Below are positions 54,541-64,000 of a stretch of 64,000 nt of DNA, one piece after another (within the stretch, counting starts at the first letter, position 1; the number at the start of each line of letters is the position of its first letter). The DNA comes from Byssothecium circinans. Taxonomy: Eukaryota; Ascomycota; Dothideomycetes; Pleosporales; Massarinaceae. The position numbers and the translations under genes are program-made. Where the stretch lies: positions 1-64,000 of the forward strand of contig ML976981.1 in NCBI GenBank assembly GCA_010015675.1, read 5' to 3'. The notes beneath the pieces are model-generated. The model worked only from the letters and a program-made list of their open reading frames with translations. It searched no databases and was not told the DNA's origin.

Positions 54541-55935
54541 ATGTTTCGGTCTCGAAGATACTACCTCTCTCTTCTGGGAGCCGTAGCTTGGTCAACAACC
54601 GCCGCAGACGCCGTCCTAAATATCATCGTTGCCGCGTCCCTTCACCCACGTTTGGCATCCTCTATTAAATTGGCAGCAGCAGCAGGCGCATTTGATATTC
54701 TCGCTGTAGGATCGGCGACTCTATACTCCTCCCAACATGCATGGACAAGAGAAGGCATCATCAAGCACTCGAGGAAGGGACAGCGAATACTAGTTGCATG
54801 TTGCATCGTACTCTCCGTTGGAGCTGTGATCGTGTCGCTTACTTCGATCATCAGTTTGAGATCGAAACTCAAGGAACTATCCTCGTCCGACCCAGCCCTG
54901 GACTGGGACAGTCGCCTGTCTGCTCATATCGTCGTCTGGATCCTGGCATGCCTGAGTCAAACTGCTTTGTACACATCATCAGTCTGGAGCAAATCTACAC
55001 CACAAGCTCAATCAGTTAGGACTTCAGGTCCACGAGATTCGGTCATGTCCGAATTTCGCCACTCAAATCCGACACAGAGCCTCTATACGCTCCAGCCCAC
55101 CCAACCATCATCGCCGCTAGCGGCCCTACCGTCGCCTACATTTTCCACGCATTCATCGCATTCCTTGAAGTCTTGGAGAGAGTCACTACAGCACGCTGTT
55201 CGACCTGCTACGTCACGGTCAAAGTTGATCAAGCATGCATCATCCCGCAGTATTTATTCCGACTGCCACTCAAATGCATCTCAAACGGATGGTTTCGACA
55301 CATGGGAAGCCGATCCCCAGCACAAGGAGTTGGTTATGCAACTCACTGCTTCGTCGGCACAATTGGCTTTGTCAACATCTCAACTTCCTTCAGCGCCTAC
55401 GAAAGGTACTGCGCTTGAAGCCATTCCACAGAGCCGTCCCGCCTCCCCCGCAAAAGCCTTGGATGGACCATTCCCAGTCACCGAAGACGAAGCTCAAGAA
55501 CTACCTCCTCCCCCAAAGATGATGCTCGATACATCTCGACCGCCTAGCCCCGTCGTCAGTGAGTCGCATATCCATCCACTGTTCCGGACGGAAAGCCCAA
55601 CGCCACCTCCCGCTGCTACGCCGGGCACCAGTATCCTCGCCAGCCCGCTCTCGGATCAAATGATTACATGCCCTTCGAGGCCGTATTCCCGAATGCGATC
55701 GAACAGCAACCTTAGCCGCGGAGCCAGTCCTAGTCCTCTGGTCCATGCGCAGAGCTTCACTCGTGACCGTGCACTTAGCCCACAGTCACGGTCTCGTAGC
55801 TCATCCCCAGTCAGCAGAGAGATGACGCCTCCGATTCCAGACTTCGTCCTGAACTCTTCACCACGAAGCAGCTCAAGCCAAAGCCGCCGAAAGGTGAGCT
55901 TGCAAGTCGACACCGGCCGAAACAACTCTAGATGA
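54541..55935 (+). CDS. Fungal membrane protein with four N-terminal helices and a Ser/Pro-rich tail, unknown function
   Basis: Single exon, 464 aa, ATG 54541. Four hydrophobic segments lie in the first 150 residues: about 8-30 (LLGAVAWSTTAADAVLNIIV), 41-63 (IKLAAAAGAFDILAVGSATL), 82-104 (ILVACCIVLSVGAVIVSLTS) and 127-147 (HIVVWILACLSQTALYTSS). The remaining 310 residues are hydrophilic and rich in Ser, Pro and basic residues, with many SP and RS motifs (SRPASPAKALDG, RSRSSSPVSREMTPP). This is typical of a phosphorylated cytosolic tail. The layout recalls MARVEL-like four-helix proteins, but no signature confirms this. Such proteins are widespread in Pezizomycotina without an assigned role. 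No signs of transfer or decay. Confidence 0.72.
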   Translation: MFRSRRYYLSLLGAVAWSTTAADAVLNIIVAASLHPRLASSIKLAAAAGAFDILAVGSATLYSSQHAWTREGIIKHSRKGQRILVACCIVLSVGAVIVSLTSIISLRSKLKELSSSDPALDWDSRLSAHIVVWILACLSQTALYTSSVWSKSTPQAQSVRTSGPRDSVMSEFRHSNPTQSLYTLQPTQPSSPLAALPSPTFSTHSSHSLKSWRESLQHAVRPATSRSKLIKHASSRSIYSDCHSNASQTDGFDTWEADPQHKELVMQLTASSAQLALSTSQLPSAPTKGTALEAIPQSRPASPAKALDGPFPVTEDEAQELPPPPKMMLDTSRPPSPVVSESHIHPLFRTESPTPPPAATPGTSILASPLSDQMITCPSRPYSRMRSNSNLSRGASPSPLVHAQSFTRDRALSPQSRSRSSSPVSREMTPPIPDFVLNSSPRSSSSQSRRKVSLQVDTGRNNSR

Positions 55936-58396
55936 TCCGTTATCCACGCGTCGAGTTCGTGGGCATAAGGTCTCACTGGTACTCCGCATACTTTACATTA
56001 CTGCCCTTGTTTGGATCGCGAGTCTTGCAGTACATTGTGATTTTTTAACTTTCTTTTCTTTCAGCGAGTGAGTCTCGAGATACCACTTCCATTTCTTTTT
56101 CATTTTGACACTGTATTGGTATGCATCTATGGCTTTGGCTTGGAGCTAGGGGGAAATGGCAAGACAAAATCTAATCGCTAGTCACATATTCTTAGTTCTT
56201 TCCTCATTGGATAGTGAGGCTGGATCCCGATGTTTCTGGTGATGACCGGGTCGGATTGGCGTTTGTCATTGTTAGGAGATAGTACGCAGGACTCTGCATT
56301 GGATGGTACCTGCAGGTAGCAATTCAAAACGGTCCAATCCATGGTGCTGCACGTTTTATTTTTTGTGATACAGACAACCGATTCCACTGTAGTATATAAA
56401 CCTGACCATATCTTCAAAAACTCCGCCATCCAAGGTGTTGCCAAACTTTTACTGCTTTAGTACCGATGCGTGTCGAAGCAAGGGGGTCGCTGCACGCCCG
56501 TTCTGACCTCCAATGCATCTTCATTTCCGCAACAATAACCTCGGCATGCCCGCATGACTGTGTACAATATTGTCAATTATAACGCAAGAGGGAAAATGAG
56601 GTCAAGGAGGTCAGTCGGCGTAATCGTGCTGGCAAATGCTCGATACGGTTTAGCCAGGAGAAGATCCACCCGAGACCCGTGGACTTCCGCTTGACGTGCA
56701 TGCATTAGCGAGATGGCCAATAGGAGCATTTGGAAAACTTCTGACGTGGAGGAAAGGAAGAGCGGGAGAATCTTGCTTTTTTGCGAAATGCGCAGAGCAG
56801 AGCTGAAGCGCTGCAATTGTTTAATCGCAAAAGAAGAAGTTTGTAGCATGCAAGGGAACGAGGTAGTACTATTGGTGCATGATGCTATGTTGTGTGAGAT
56901 GAGATGTGTGCTTATATTTAGATTACAAGGCTTGACGGAGCATGATGGATGCGTCGAGGAAACACGGGTTGATGAGAGGAGATTTCTAGCAGATATAGCC
57001 AGATGCGGAGTCGCATGTTGGAGTTTCACTGGCATGGACCTATATGCTGTGCTTCCATCTATCTTGGAGTTGTTGAATCTTTCGTCCTGCTGGTCGCCTC
57101 AGTCCAAATCAGATTGTGATAATAAGATATTTTGTAGTATGTGAACTCCAATTGTGGTATCCAGAGCACTTTTGTTACTGACTTGGATGTACAATGAAGG
57201 TCTTGAAATAGCGCGGGTTTGCCTTGTGGCTAATGACGTCTGTCTCTTGAAACCGACGATGAAGCAGCTGGAGCGCACGAGGCCACGGAAGAAATAGGAA
57301 AATCGGTGTCCTTCGGAGCTGTCATCAGTTATATACCGATAGATAAGGCCTCCGAGGATAATGCTCCAGTCTGGCATACGGATGACGTTGCTTGCTCCTT
57401 GCAAGTGAGCAGTGAGGCGACATCAAATTCACGGGCTCAGATTTGATCTTTCCATCTTGGGGTGAGCCAAGCCCCTCAGACTCTTCTGTCTCGGCGCATT
57501 CACCTTCACCAACGCAGAAGCACTATCTGCAACACTCACTGCACAATAGCAGCAGCTTGTTTGCAATTGCTGCTATTGTCCTCTATTCACCGAACCTTTG
57601 CAAGGCTGCCGCCAGAGTAAGACACCCGTGGACTCATCGTGACCGTAGTCTCGATTTGGCTTAGCGTCAAATCGGATGCTGGTGTTGTCTTAGTCTCGCC
57701 ATCCATACGCTTCAACACGACACCTCTCGACTATCGCTGTGCCTTGCAGCCGCTCGCCAGGACCCAGATATTTGCTCTCATTTTGCCCTTTCGAACTTAT
57801 TCCGGCTATAGCTGTGGTGTTTGCAATCTTCTTTCGCACCTTGCGGAGCATTCTCTTTTGCAGGGTCCGTCCTTTTGCTTCCACTCAGCGCCGAAGCTGT
57901 AAAGCAAACCCTCCGCTCGGACGATTGCGAAACCTTCAGCACTTGAGCTGCGGCCCTCTAGACTCTAAGGAACAGTGTTTAGTCTTGTGACTATTGTTCC
58001 GCAACACATCACCTTCTTAGCATCTGTGCTACATGCACCACAGGTCCAAGACGACGGTGAGTTCTTGCCCTTCAATTCCACAGCTCGCATGACTAGGTCA
58101 CTTGCGAGTCTCGTGATTCTGCTATGTTCTCGCAGATAACAGCCTTCGCATATTGTATGACTTGAATTGCTTGCAGTTGATTCTGTCCTGTTCAGAGGCT
58201 GACAGTGCCGCATCTAGGTCTTCCGCTTCACATAGCCTCTGCTGTGAAGCTTTTACAGTGACGATTATTGAGCGTCTGAACAGCGTAAGCCATTCCGATT
58301 ACGCATTGCTTCGCTTGAAGATTGCAATTCCCGCGGGTTCTGCACATGCAAGATGCGGATCAGGGCTGACGATTTCCAAGTTCAGGTCTCACCACA
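55936..58396. other. Intergenic; possible long 5' leader, no gene supported
   Basis: About 2.4 kb. Open frames reach 152 codons (56577-57035, minus) but their composition is not protein-like. The 3' flank of the membrane-protein gene occupies the start. The 1 kb before 58397 is T- and C-rich, with GT/AG pairs that could make leader introns. No tRNA or repeat was recognised. Confidence 0.45.
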
Positions 58397-61300
58397 ATGC
58401 CGCCAAAGCGCAAGAACAAAGGCACATCAAAGGCACCGGCCGCAACTGCGCTCAGAGGAGCACCTGGTAAGCCCCTCTCTCTCCCAGCACCTTCGCTATG
58501 ATGGCTTCAAGACCATGCTAATATGCTGTTACTTGGCGCCCGTGCAGCCGAGCTAGCGCAGCCTAAGCGACGAAACTCAGTTCAAGGAGGGAAGACTTCG
58601 CGTCTGCCATCAATCGCACTCCACATGACAACCCGGCAAGCTGCAAAGACAGCTTCAAATCACACGAGCTCAGGCGCGCCGTCTCTCGCTAGCACCGACA
58701 GCCGTCGCAGTTCTCTGAACAGCCTTGCGCAATTCGAAGATGCGCATTCAGAGATCGTAGAGGAGCGACCAGCCAAGCGCGCCCGACTTTCGACCGATTC
58801 TGGTTCGCCCCAGCCTTCTGCAACATCGACCCTCGACCAGAATAATGCAGTGAACGGAACCCAGACGCCAGAGCCGCAGAAGCTGCCGCCGCATCCCATC
58901 TCCAATGGCCCCAAGACGTCGGGCAGAAAGCGACGCGCTTCGGATGGATCGTCCCAGTCTAGCCAAACTGTCAGCGCCCGTCCGAATGGTGTTCTCACAC
59001 GCACTGAAAGCGACGTTTCCGAAGTGCAGCCTCGCCGGAAGAGGCGCAAAACAACACAAACCCCAGCGGACTCCGCCGACGTCCCTCCTGAATTGACAGA
59101 TGCATCAACTGCGCCCAACTCGCCTGAACAGCTCGTTGAAGTCGACAGCAGCCAGAATCTGCATCATGTCCTCCCGACCAATGGCGATGCGCCCGCCAAA
59201 TTGGGAAGGCGACTACCAGGTCGTCGTCGCGCACCGCATCCGGACGTCAACATCGAGACCGACTTGCGGCGACAGCTAAACTTGAAGATGAGCTATCGCA
59301 GCCTTGCCAAGCTACAGAAGAATATCTTGGAAGAATTGTCTCATCGCACCACCAACAAGCTAGTGAATGATCCCGACTACTATAAGCAGGTTCCAGAATA
59401 TGAGCCGCTCATGGCATCCCTGAACCAGTACAAGGCCAAACGACTTGCGCAACTCAATACCCTGCGAAGGGAAAGGCTAGAGCAACTTGAACGAGTTCGC
59501 ATAGCTAATAAGCACATCGAGCAGAAGAAGTTCATTGTGAGTCTTATTCCATCTTCATCGTAAATTTCTCTAATGCAAGGTAGCAACGCTTCCGAGACCT
59601 TCAAGAGGATCTGCTTCTGCAGTGCTATTACCGCATGAAGCAGATCGATCGAAGAGCTAAGGGGCTGGACCCTACCGTCACTGATGACGAGGTGAGCAGA
59701 CCTGGAATTCAACCTAATTTGCGCACAGCTGACCTTGCAGGATAATATTGTGCTTGCCACTCATACGGATTTCCCTAAGATCGTCGACGATGATCGCCTT
59801 GGTTCCAAGTACGCTTCGCGTAGCCGCGCGTACGTTGACACCGAGAAAACGCTGGAGGAAGACATTCTCCGGAAGCGCTTGGGCCAGATGCAGGCGGCTT
59901 TTGTTGCTGAGGATGAAGAGGCCGATGATGCCCACGAAGATGTTCCAGCTGGATTCGCCACGTTTAATGGTTCTGACCGGACAGAGGCAGTGGCCCATTG
60001 GAACATGATCAGTCTTCTCGACGCTGCTCATGACGTTGAGAGTGCACCTCTACAGCCTCTACAGCCTCTACAGCCTCTACCGCCTAAGCCCATTCCGAAC
60101 GAACAAGCTGAAGCACTGTTCCTACTCGCATCACTATCGGCAGATATGCCTCAGGCCATCCCTCCAGAGGTGAAGCGTGAGCCGCACGAATCGGCGATAT
60201 CCTCAGCTGAACTGGCTCGTGAGACGTCATCTATTGAGCCTGTCACTCAAGCAGCAGAGGCCATACTTCCAGAGCCCGAAATCATCCCAGCAAAAGCTCA
60301 GAATGTTACCGATACGGCAGGATCCAGCACCCTAATTCCACAAACGAACGGCATGCAATCCATGCGGGTACAAAAGACGTCAAAGAACGAGACTCCTGCG
60401 CGGTCAACACACCGCATCATGGACATGCTGAATGATGATATGGAAGCACCCACTACAAAACCGCAGGCACCGCAACCACTACCTCCTAACCAGACTACAA
60501 TGCCCATGCCCTCGCCACAAATGAATCTTAGGCATGAACCGACTCCCCAGAGGAATGGCACGCTAGGGCCAGAGCCCATCATGTATCGGCAGGAGCACGC
60601 TTCATCTCAACCGCCCTCTGAAATCTACGCGGCATCATCACAGCCACTAAATGAACCAGCGTCCTGGTCGCCAGGCAATCGGTTTGCGCCGCGTTGGACT
60701 CCACGGATGCCAAGCTACATGAAAGGGATGAGCGAGGAGACGTTGCGCAAGAGAGATCCTTTGAATGCAATTCGGGTCATGTTGGACGCAAAGGCTATCT
60801 CTGAAGGTCGAATTCCTGCTAGTCAACGAAATGACAACGCAGAGCATTCCCGCAGAGCAGCTGTCGAGCGTGAACGAGCTCGTGACACGACGTCTCTGGC
60901 CCGACCGTTCAGTGCCTCGGGGATCCGTGAAATCTCGGACTCATCTGGAAAGGATACCACGAAACAAACGGTTGCAGTTTCACCGTCAGCGCCACCATTA
61001 TCATATCACCAGTCACCCAGTGTTGCCGCAGCTTACCCACCGCCACCACGCTCGGACTCTCAGGACACTACGTCTTCGCACTGGGGCCGTGACCGACGTT
61101 TAAGCGGATCACAAGCATCACGTGATAGACGCTTGAGTGGGTCACAAGCACCACTACCACCATCGGCGTCGCCATATGCTCCAAGCCCACCCCAGCCCTA
61201 TCATCCGGAATCCAATAAGGTAGGTTCAAGTCAAGCGCCTCATCAGAGTCCCTACGTACCGCCCAGCGCACCGCAGCTCCCGTCGATCAGCTCAACATTA

Positions 61301-61885
61301 CCACCAAAGCCACCTGGTCCACCACCCAACCCTCCAATCAACTTCCGTTTTGCTCATTACGACCCGGCTCCATCGAGATCAGTTTATGCTTCACCGGCGC
61401 CATCAAGCTTTCCTCCGCCTTCACACCCTGTACCTTACACTGCAGCTCCTCCACCGTCCCCCATGGCATCGAGCTACGGCAGTGCTTCTTACCACGGAGG
61501 CTATGTTCCGCCACCGGGGAGCTTTCAAGCACCTCCGCCGCCGCCCACCGCACTTTCTCCGTACCCAACGCTCAAGATTCGTCAGTATGGAGGCCAGCCC
61601 ATCCTTCCTGCGAACATGGCCCCGCCAATGCCGCAATCGCAACCCCCAGTGACTTTTGTTGGGCAGATTGGTCCACCACCAGCATACTCGCCGCCACCGC
61701 AGAGTTCATCTCATGGTCGCACACCATCATTTGAGCAAGTCTCTGGCCTCTTGGCCGAATCATCAACCGACCGTCCTGCTGAAGGCTCGTCTCGCCAGCG
61801 TCGGCAGTATAGGTCCTGGCACCCACCTGGGACACAATTCCGATCGTATCAGGGTCCAGACACTGGACGTCGTCGAGGTGGTTAG
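58397..61885 (+). CDS. Large nuclear-type protein, basic and Pro-rich, unknown function
   Basis: CDS join(58397..58466, 58548..59536, 59584..59691, 59741..61885), 1103 aa, with three introns of 47-81 nt. All joints are in frame. It starts MPPKRKNKGTSKAPAATALR. The first third has clusters of basic residues that look like nuclear localisation signals (ERPAKRARLS, SGRKRRAS, RRKRRKTT). A conserved-looking helical part follows across exons 2-3 (NIETDLRRQLNLKMSYRSLA, PEYEPLMASLNQYKAKRLAQ, QRFRDLQEDLLLQCYYRMKQ). The last half is disordered, with LQPLQPLQPLPP, two RDRRLSGSQA repeats and long Pro-rich runs. I do not recognise a named family. Chromatin or transcription work is plausible from composition only. 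It converges with ESS2. Confidence 0.78.
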
Positions 61886-62635
61886 GATGTTATCGGCTTT
61901 ATTGAGTCAGAGAACGAGACGTCTCGTTAGCTCCCCCAGTACAGAACGTCTATCATACCAGAAACGCATCAGCATCAGAACTGATGGTCGTGGTACGGTG
62001 GGGGGATTTAACGATCATACTGCGTCGGATTGCCTGAACCATTTGTATTCTATGGAACTCACAGACCTATTTTTCCCGTTTTCAATTTCCGTATCAAGGT
62101 TTGGCGAGCTACAGCCGCTCGTCTTCGGCTTGGGCCTGCTTGTTCAACAATGTATTTTCCTTTGGGGGCGTCGTACATATCAAGACCCCCTTCAGCATGG
62201 CGTTTGCATCGGCATGGATGTTTGGAAACTTTCCTTCCTATCCCATTGTACACGCATTTGGCTCTTGCAAAGGGCCGACTCATCTTGTTCTCTTTTTTAT
62301 CCAATACTTTGTGCGTGCTTTGTTTTTGATTTGCCCTTTTTTTGTATAGTCTAGTTTAGTCTTTCAGATACCACGGAGCTCAAAGGAATGGGGGGAGTTG
62401 CCTTTGTAGTATAGCAGGAGGGGATGGAGCCAATCAAAAATGATGTGTCGTTTCGTTTTCAGACATGCAGGCAGGTGCTCTTTAGATTGCCCTTTCCCAC
62501 GACTGAATGAAGCAGATGTGAGAATTTTAAAAGTTAAATGTCACTTCAAGGAAATAAATCTATGGGGGTATCAATCCATCCATCCACCGTTCCCATTCCC
62601 ACTCTACCGTCTCTCCAACCAACCTGGCTCTCCTT
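61886..62635. terminator. Convergent 3' region between the 1103-aa gene and ESS2
   Basis: 750 bp with T-rich stretches (TTTTTTATCCAATACTTTGT near 62290, TTGATTTGCCCTTTTTTTGT near 62326) fit to polyadenylation of the plus-strand gene. An open frame at 61656-62354 overlaps the end of that gene and looks like a shadow. Confidence 0.4.
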
Positions 62636-63961
62636 TCAAAAACCCCCAAACTCCGTCCTCGGCGTCGCTCCCCCACCCATACTCTGGAAAAGCTTCTGCG
62701 CCGCGGGCGTCAGATTCCCCACTTTCTTCCCTCCGGGCGTCATTCCACCCTGCAATCGCGCAGCCGGCGTAGGCGCAGACAGAAACCGCGGCGTCTCGGA
62801 AGTAAACAGACCCAATCCCTTGCCCACACCGCTTAGCGCCACCCCAGCGTTCCCGGAGCCACTTCTCTTCGAAGCGGAAATCTTCTCCACCATCTTGTGA
62901 TGCAACTTCTCCCTCGGTTGCGACTCCGATATTGTGAAAGACGCCCCCGTACTCCCCTTGGCGCCGAACCTCTCCAGTAAATCCGTAGGCGCTTCTTCCT
63001 CTTCCTCTGGCTCTGGCGGTAGTGCATCGACGAATGCATACCCGTTCACGCGCGGTGTCTCTGAGCCTGTATACCCGCCCTCGCTCTGGCTCAACCGCGG
63101 CCGTCCAGCGATCGCATCGCGAACCGCCGATTGCGTCGGACTCGGCGGTCGTGCGGGTTCGTTGTCTACGACCGGAAACCGTGTATTAGCGTGAAGGACG
63201 CGTTTCGGGGGAGCGAGTGACGCTTCTTCAGCGGCTTGAGCGCGCGTCGGGGCCCATGATTCTATGCTGTCGGGCGGGAACATGAGGCTGTTGAAGGCGG
63301 TGTGTTTATGCGAATTAGGAGCGGCGGGTCTATCGTCGAGGTTCTGCGAAGGGCGCAGAGCGAGTTCCTTTGAATCCGACTTTCGCGCCTCGAGGACTCT
63401 CTGCTGTGCGATGCGCTGCTTGCTCGCGTACCTGTTGCCCTCGCGCAGCCAGCCGTTCTTGTCAAACTTCTTCCTGTTCTGGCTATCTAGGATCTGGTTG
63501 AAGGATTCCTGATCTTCTGATGTGTACTTTGCCTGGAACGCGCCGAGACTCATGTCCAAATCGACTTTATCCAGCTTCCCTAACCCTTCGTCGTCGCCCT
63601 CTTTTCCGTCCTGCTCGCCACCAGCTTCCGTCCTGGGAGTGTCTGCACCCCACGTACTCGGTGTCTTCCCACCACTGCCAACGCCTCCAAACTCGCTCTT
63701 GAACCGTGTATTCCTGGCCACTCCACCGCCTACTCGCCCAGGAACAGGAGTCATGACGTCGGTCAACTTTTTCCCCGCTTCCCGTATCCATGACTTGTCC
63801 TTGCTTTCTAGAGCGTTAAGATATTCGCGCTGGACTTCGGTTTCCACGAGCCCGGGGAAGAAGTCGCGGCGGATGATGTGGGAGATGGCGGAGGTGTAGG
63901 TATCTTCGTCCAGGACAACAGAGGGTCGTTTTATGCGCTTCGGTGCGGGAGGTGGAGCCAT
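62636..63961 (-). CDS. ess2: Splicing-associated nuclear protein ESS2 (DGCR14/Bis1 family)
   Basis: Single exon, 441 aa, ATG at 63961 within the last 40 bases of the window. The family start is clear: KRPSVVLDEDTYTSAISHII, RRDFFPGLVETEVQREYLNA. Next come LDMSLGAFQAKYTSEDQESF and NRKKFDKNGWLREGNRYASK. The conserved AFNSLMFPPDS (NSLMY/F block) lies in the middle. The C-terminal part has FTISESQPREKLHHKMVEKI and TPAAQKLFQSMG. Members bind the spliceosome (C complex) and are needed for normal splice-site use. Fission yeast Bis1 is a relative. Length is typical. Pro/Gly/Ser-rich insertions (GGVGSGGKTPSTWGADT) are fungal-specific. The region upstream lies outside the window. Confidence 0.9.
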   Translation of the reverse strand: MAPPPAPKRIKRPSVVLDEDTYTSAISHIIRRDFFPGLVETEVQREYLNALESKDKSWIREAGKKLTDVMTPVPGRVGGGVARNTRFKSEFGGVGSGGKTPSTWGADTPRTEAGGEQDGKEGDDEGLGKLDKVDLDMSLGAFQAKYTSEDQESFNQILDSQNRKKFDKNGWLREGNRYASKQRIAQQRVLEARKSDSKELALRPSQNLDDRPAAPNSHKHTAFNSLMFPPDSIESWAPTRAQAAEEASLAPPKRVLHANTRFPVVDNEPARPPSPTQSAVRDAIAGRPRLSQSEGGYTGSETPRVNGYAFVDALPPEPEEEEEAPTDLLERFGAKGSTGASFTISESQPREKLHHKMVEKISASKRSGSGNAGVALSGVGKGLGLFTSETPRFLSAPTPAARLQGGMTPGGKKVGNLTPAAQKLFQSMGGGATPRTEFGGF

Positions 63962-64000
63962 GAGAGCGGTCGAAGCATTGCGCTTCGTGAGCGCTTTTGA

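Noticed and set aside
56577..57035. 152-codon minus-strand frame in the 55.9-58.4 kb gap
   Set aside because: Composition is Ser/Leu/Thr-rich without order, there is no domain, and an overlapping 143-codon plus-strand frame is equally plausible by chance.

Overview
The window is one chromosome end of a filamentous ascomycete, from the telomere (about 16 TAACCC units at base 1) into euchromatin. Several things point to Pezizomycotina, probably a Dothideomycete, with the class a low-confidence guess. Introns are about 50 nt with GT-AG ends. The core genes are fungal types: nuo78 of mitochondrial complex I, a delta-12 desaturase, an Nha1-type antiporter and an LtrA-family protein. The transposon graveyard is AT-rich with in-frame TAG and TAA stops and C-to-T / G-to-A changes, as expected after repeat-induced point mutation (RIP).

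Bases 1-31,700 are a subtelomeric mosaic of nested repeats with few live genes. In order: the telomere; a telomere-truncated OrsD/TLH-type pseudogene (95-1711, minus); a Ty1/Copia polyprotein remnant (2911-9682, minus) interrupted by a Fot1/pogo DNA transposon (6148-7976); an AT-rich stretch; hAT copy A (11530-14791, minus); a two-gene Tc1/mariner element (16269-19764) with a 785-base assembly gap; a few small host ORFs (a secreted cysteine-containing protein, a truncated ADP-ribosyltransferase-like fragment, a 188-aa unknown); a second hAT family (23955-26973); and hAT copy B (27590-30851, plus).

The main result is structural. hAT copies A and B are inverted relative to each other, both exactly 3262 bp long, and their 8-bp target-site duplications are exchanged. 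Each duplication has its partner at the other copy, not at the other end of the same copy. Two host genes confirm this. An HMG-CoA-reductase-like gene has its first half on the minus strand ending at 14792 and its second half on the plus strand starting at 30852, and the frame closes exactly across the shared duplication. A second unknown coding remnant is split the same way between 27589 and 11521. The simplest reading is that recombination between the two inverted hAT copies inverted the 12.8 kb between them.

From 32.2 kb the DNA is ordinary gene-dense fungal sequence: MFS transporter; bifunctional purine enzyme ADE16/17, divergent from a Nudix hydrolase; LtrA-family membrane protein; Na+/H+ antiporter; delta-12 desaturase; nuo78 converging on rad23; a four-helix membrane protein; a 1103-aa nuclear-type protein; and splicing-associated ESS2. 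Most of these are housekeeping genes. A 56-bp perfect-ended hairpin with a 9-bp direct repeat lies in the MFS upstream region and looks like a minimal foldback element.
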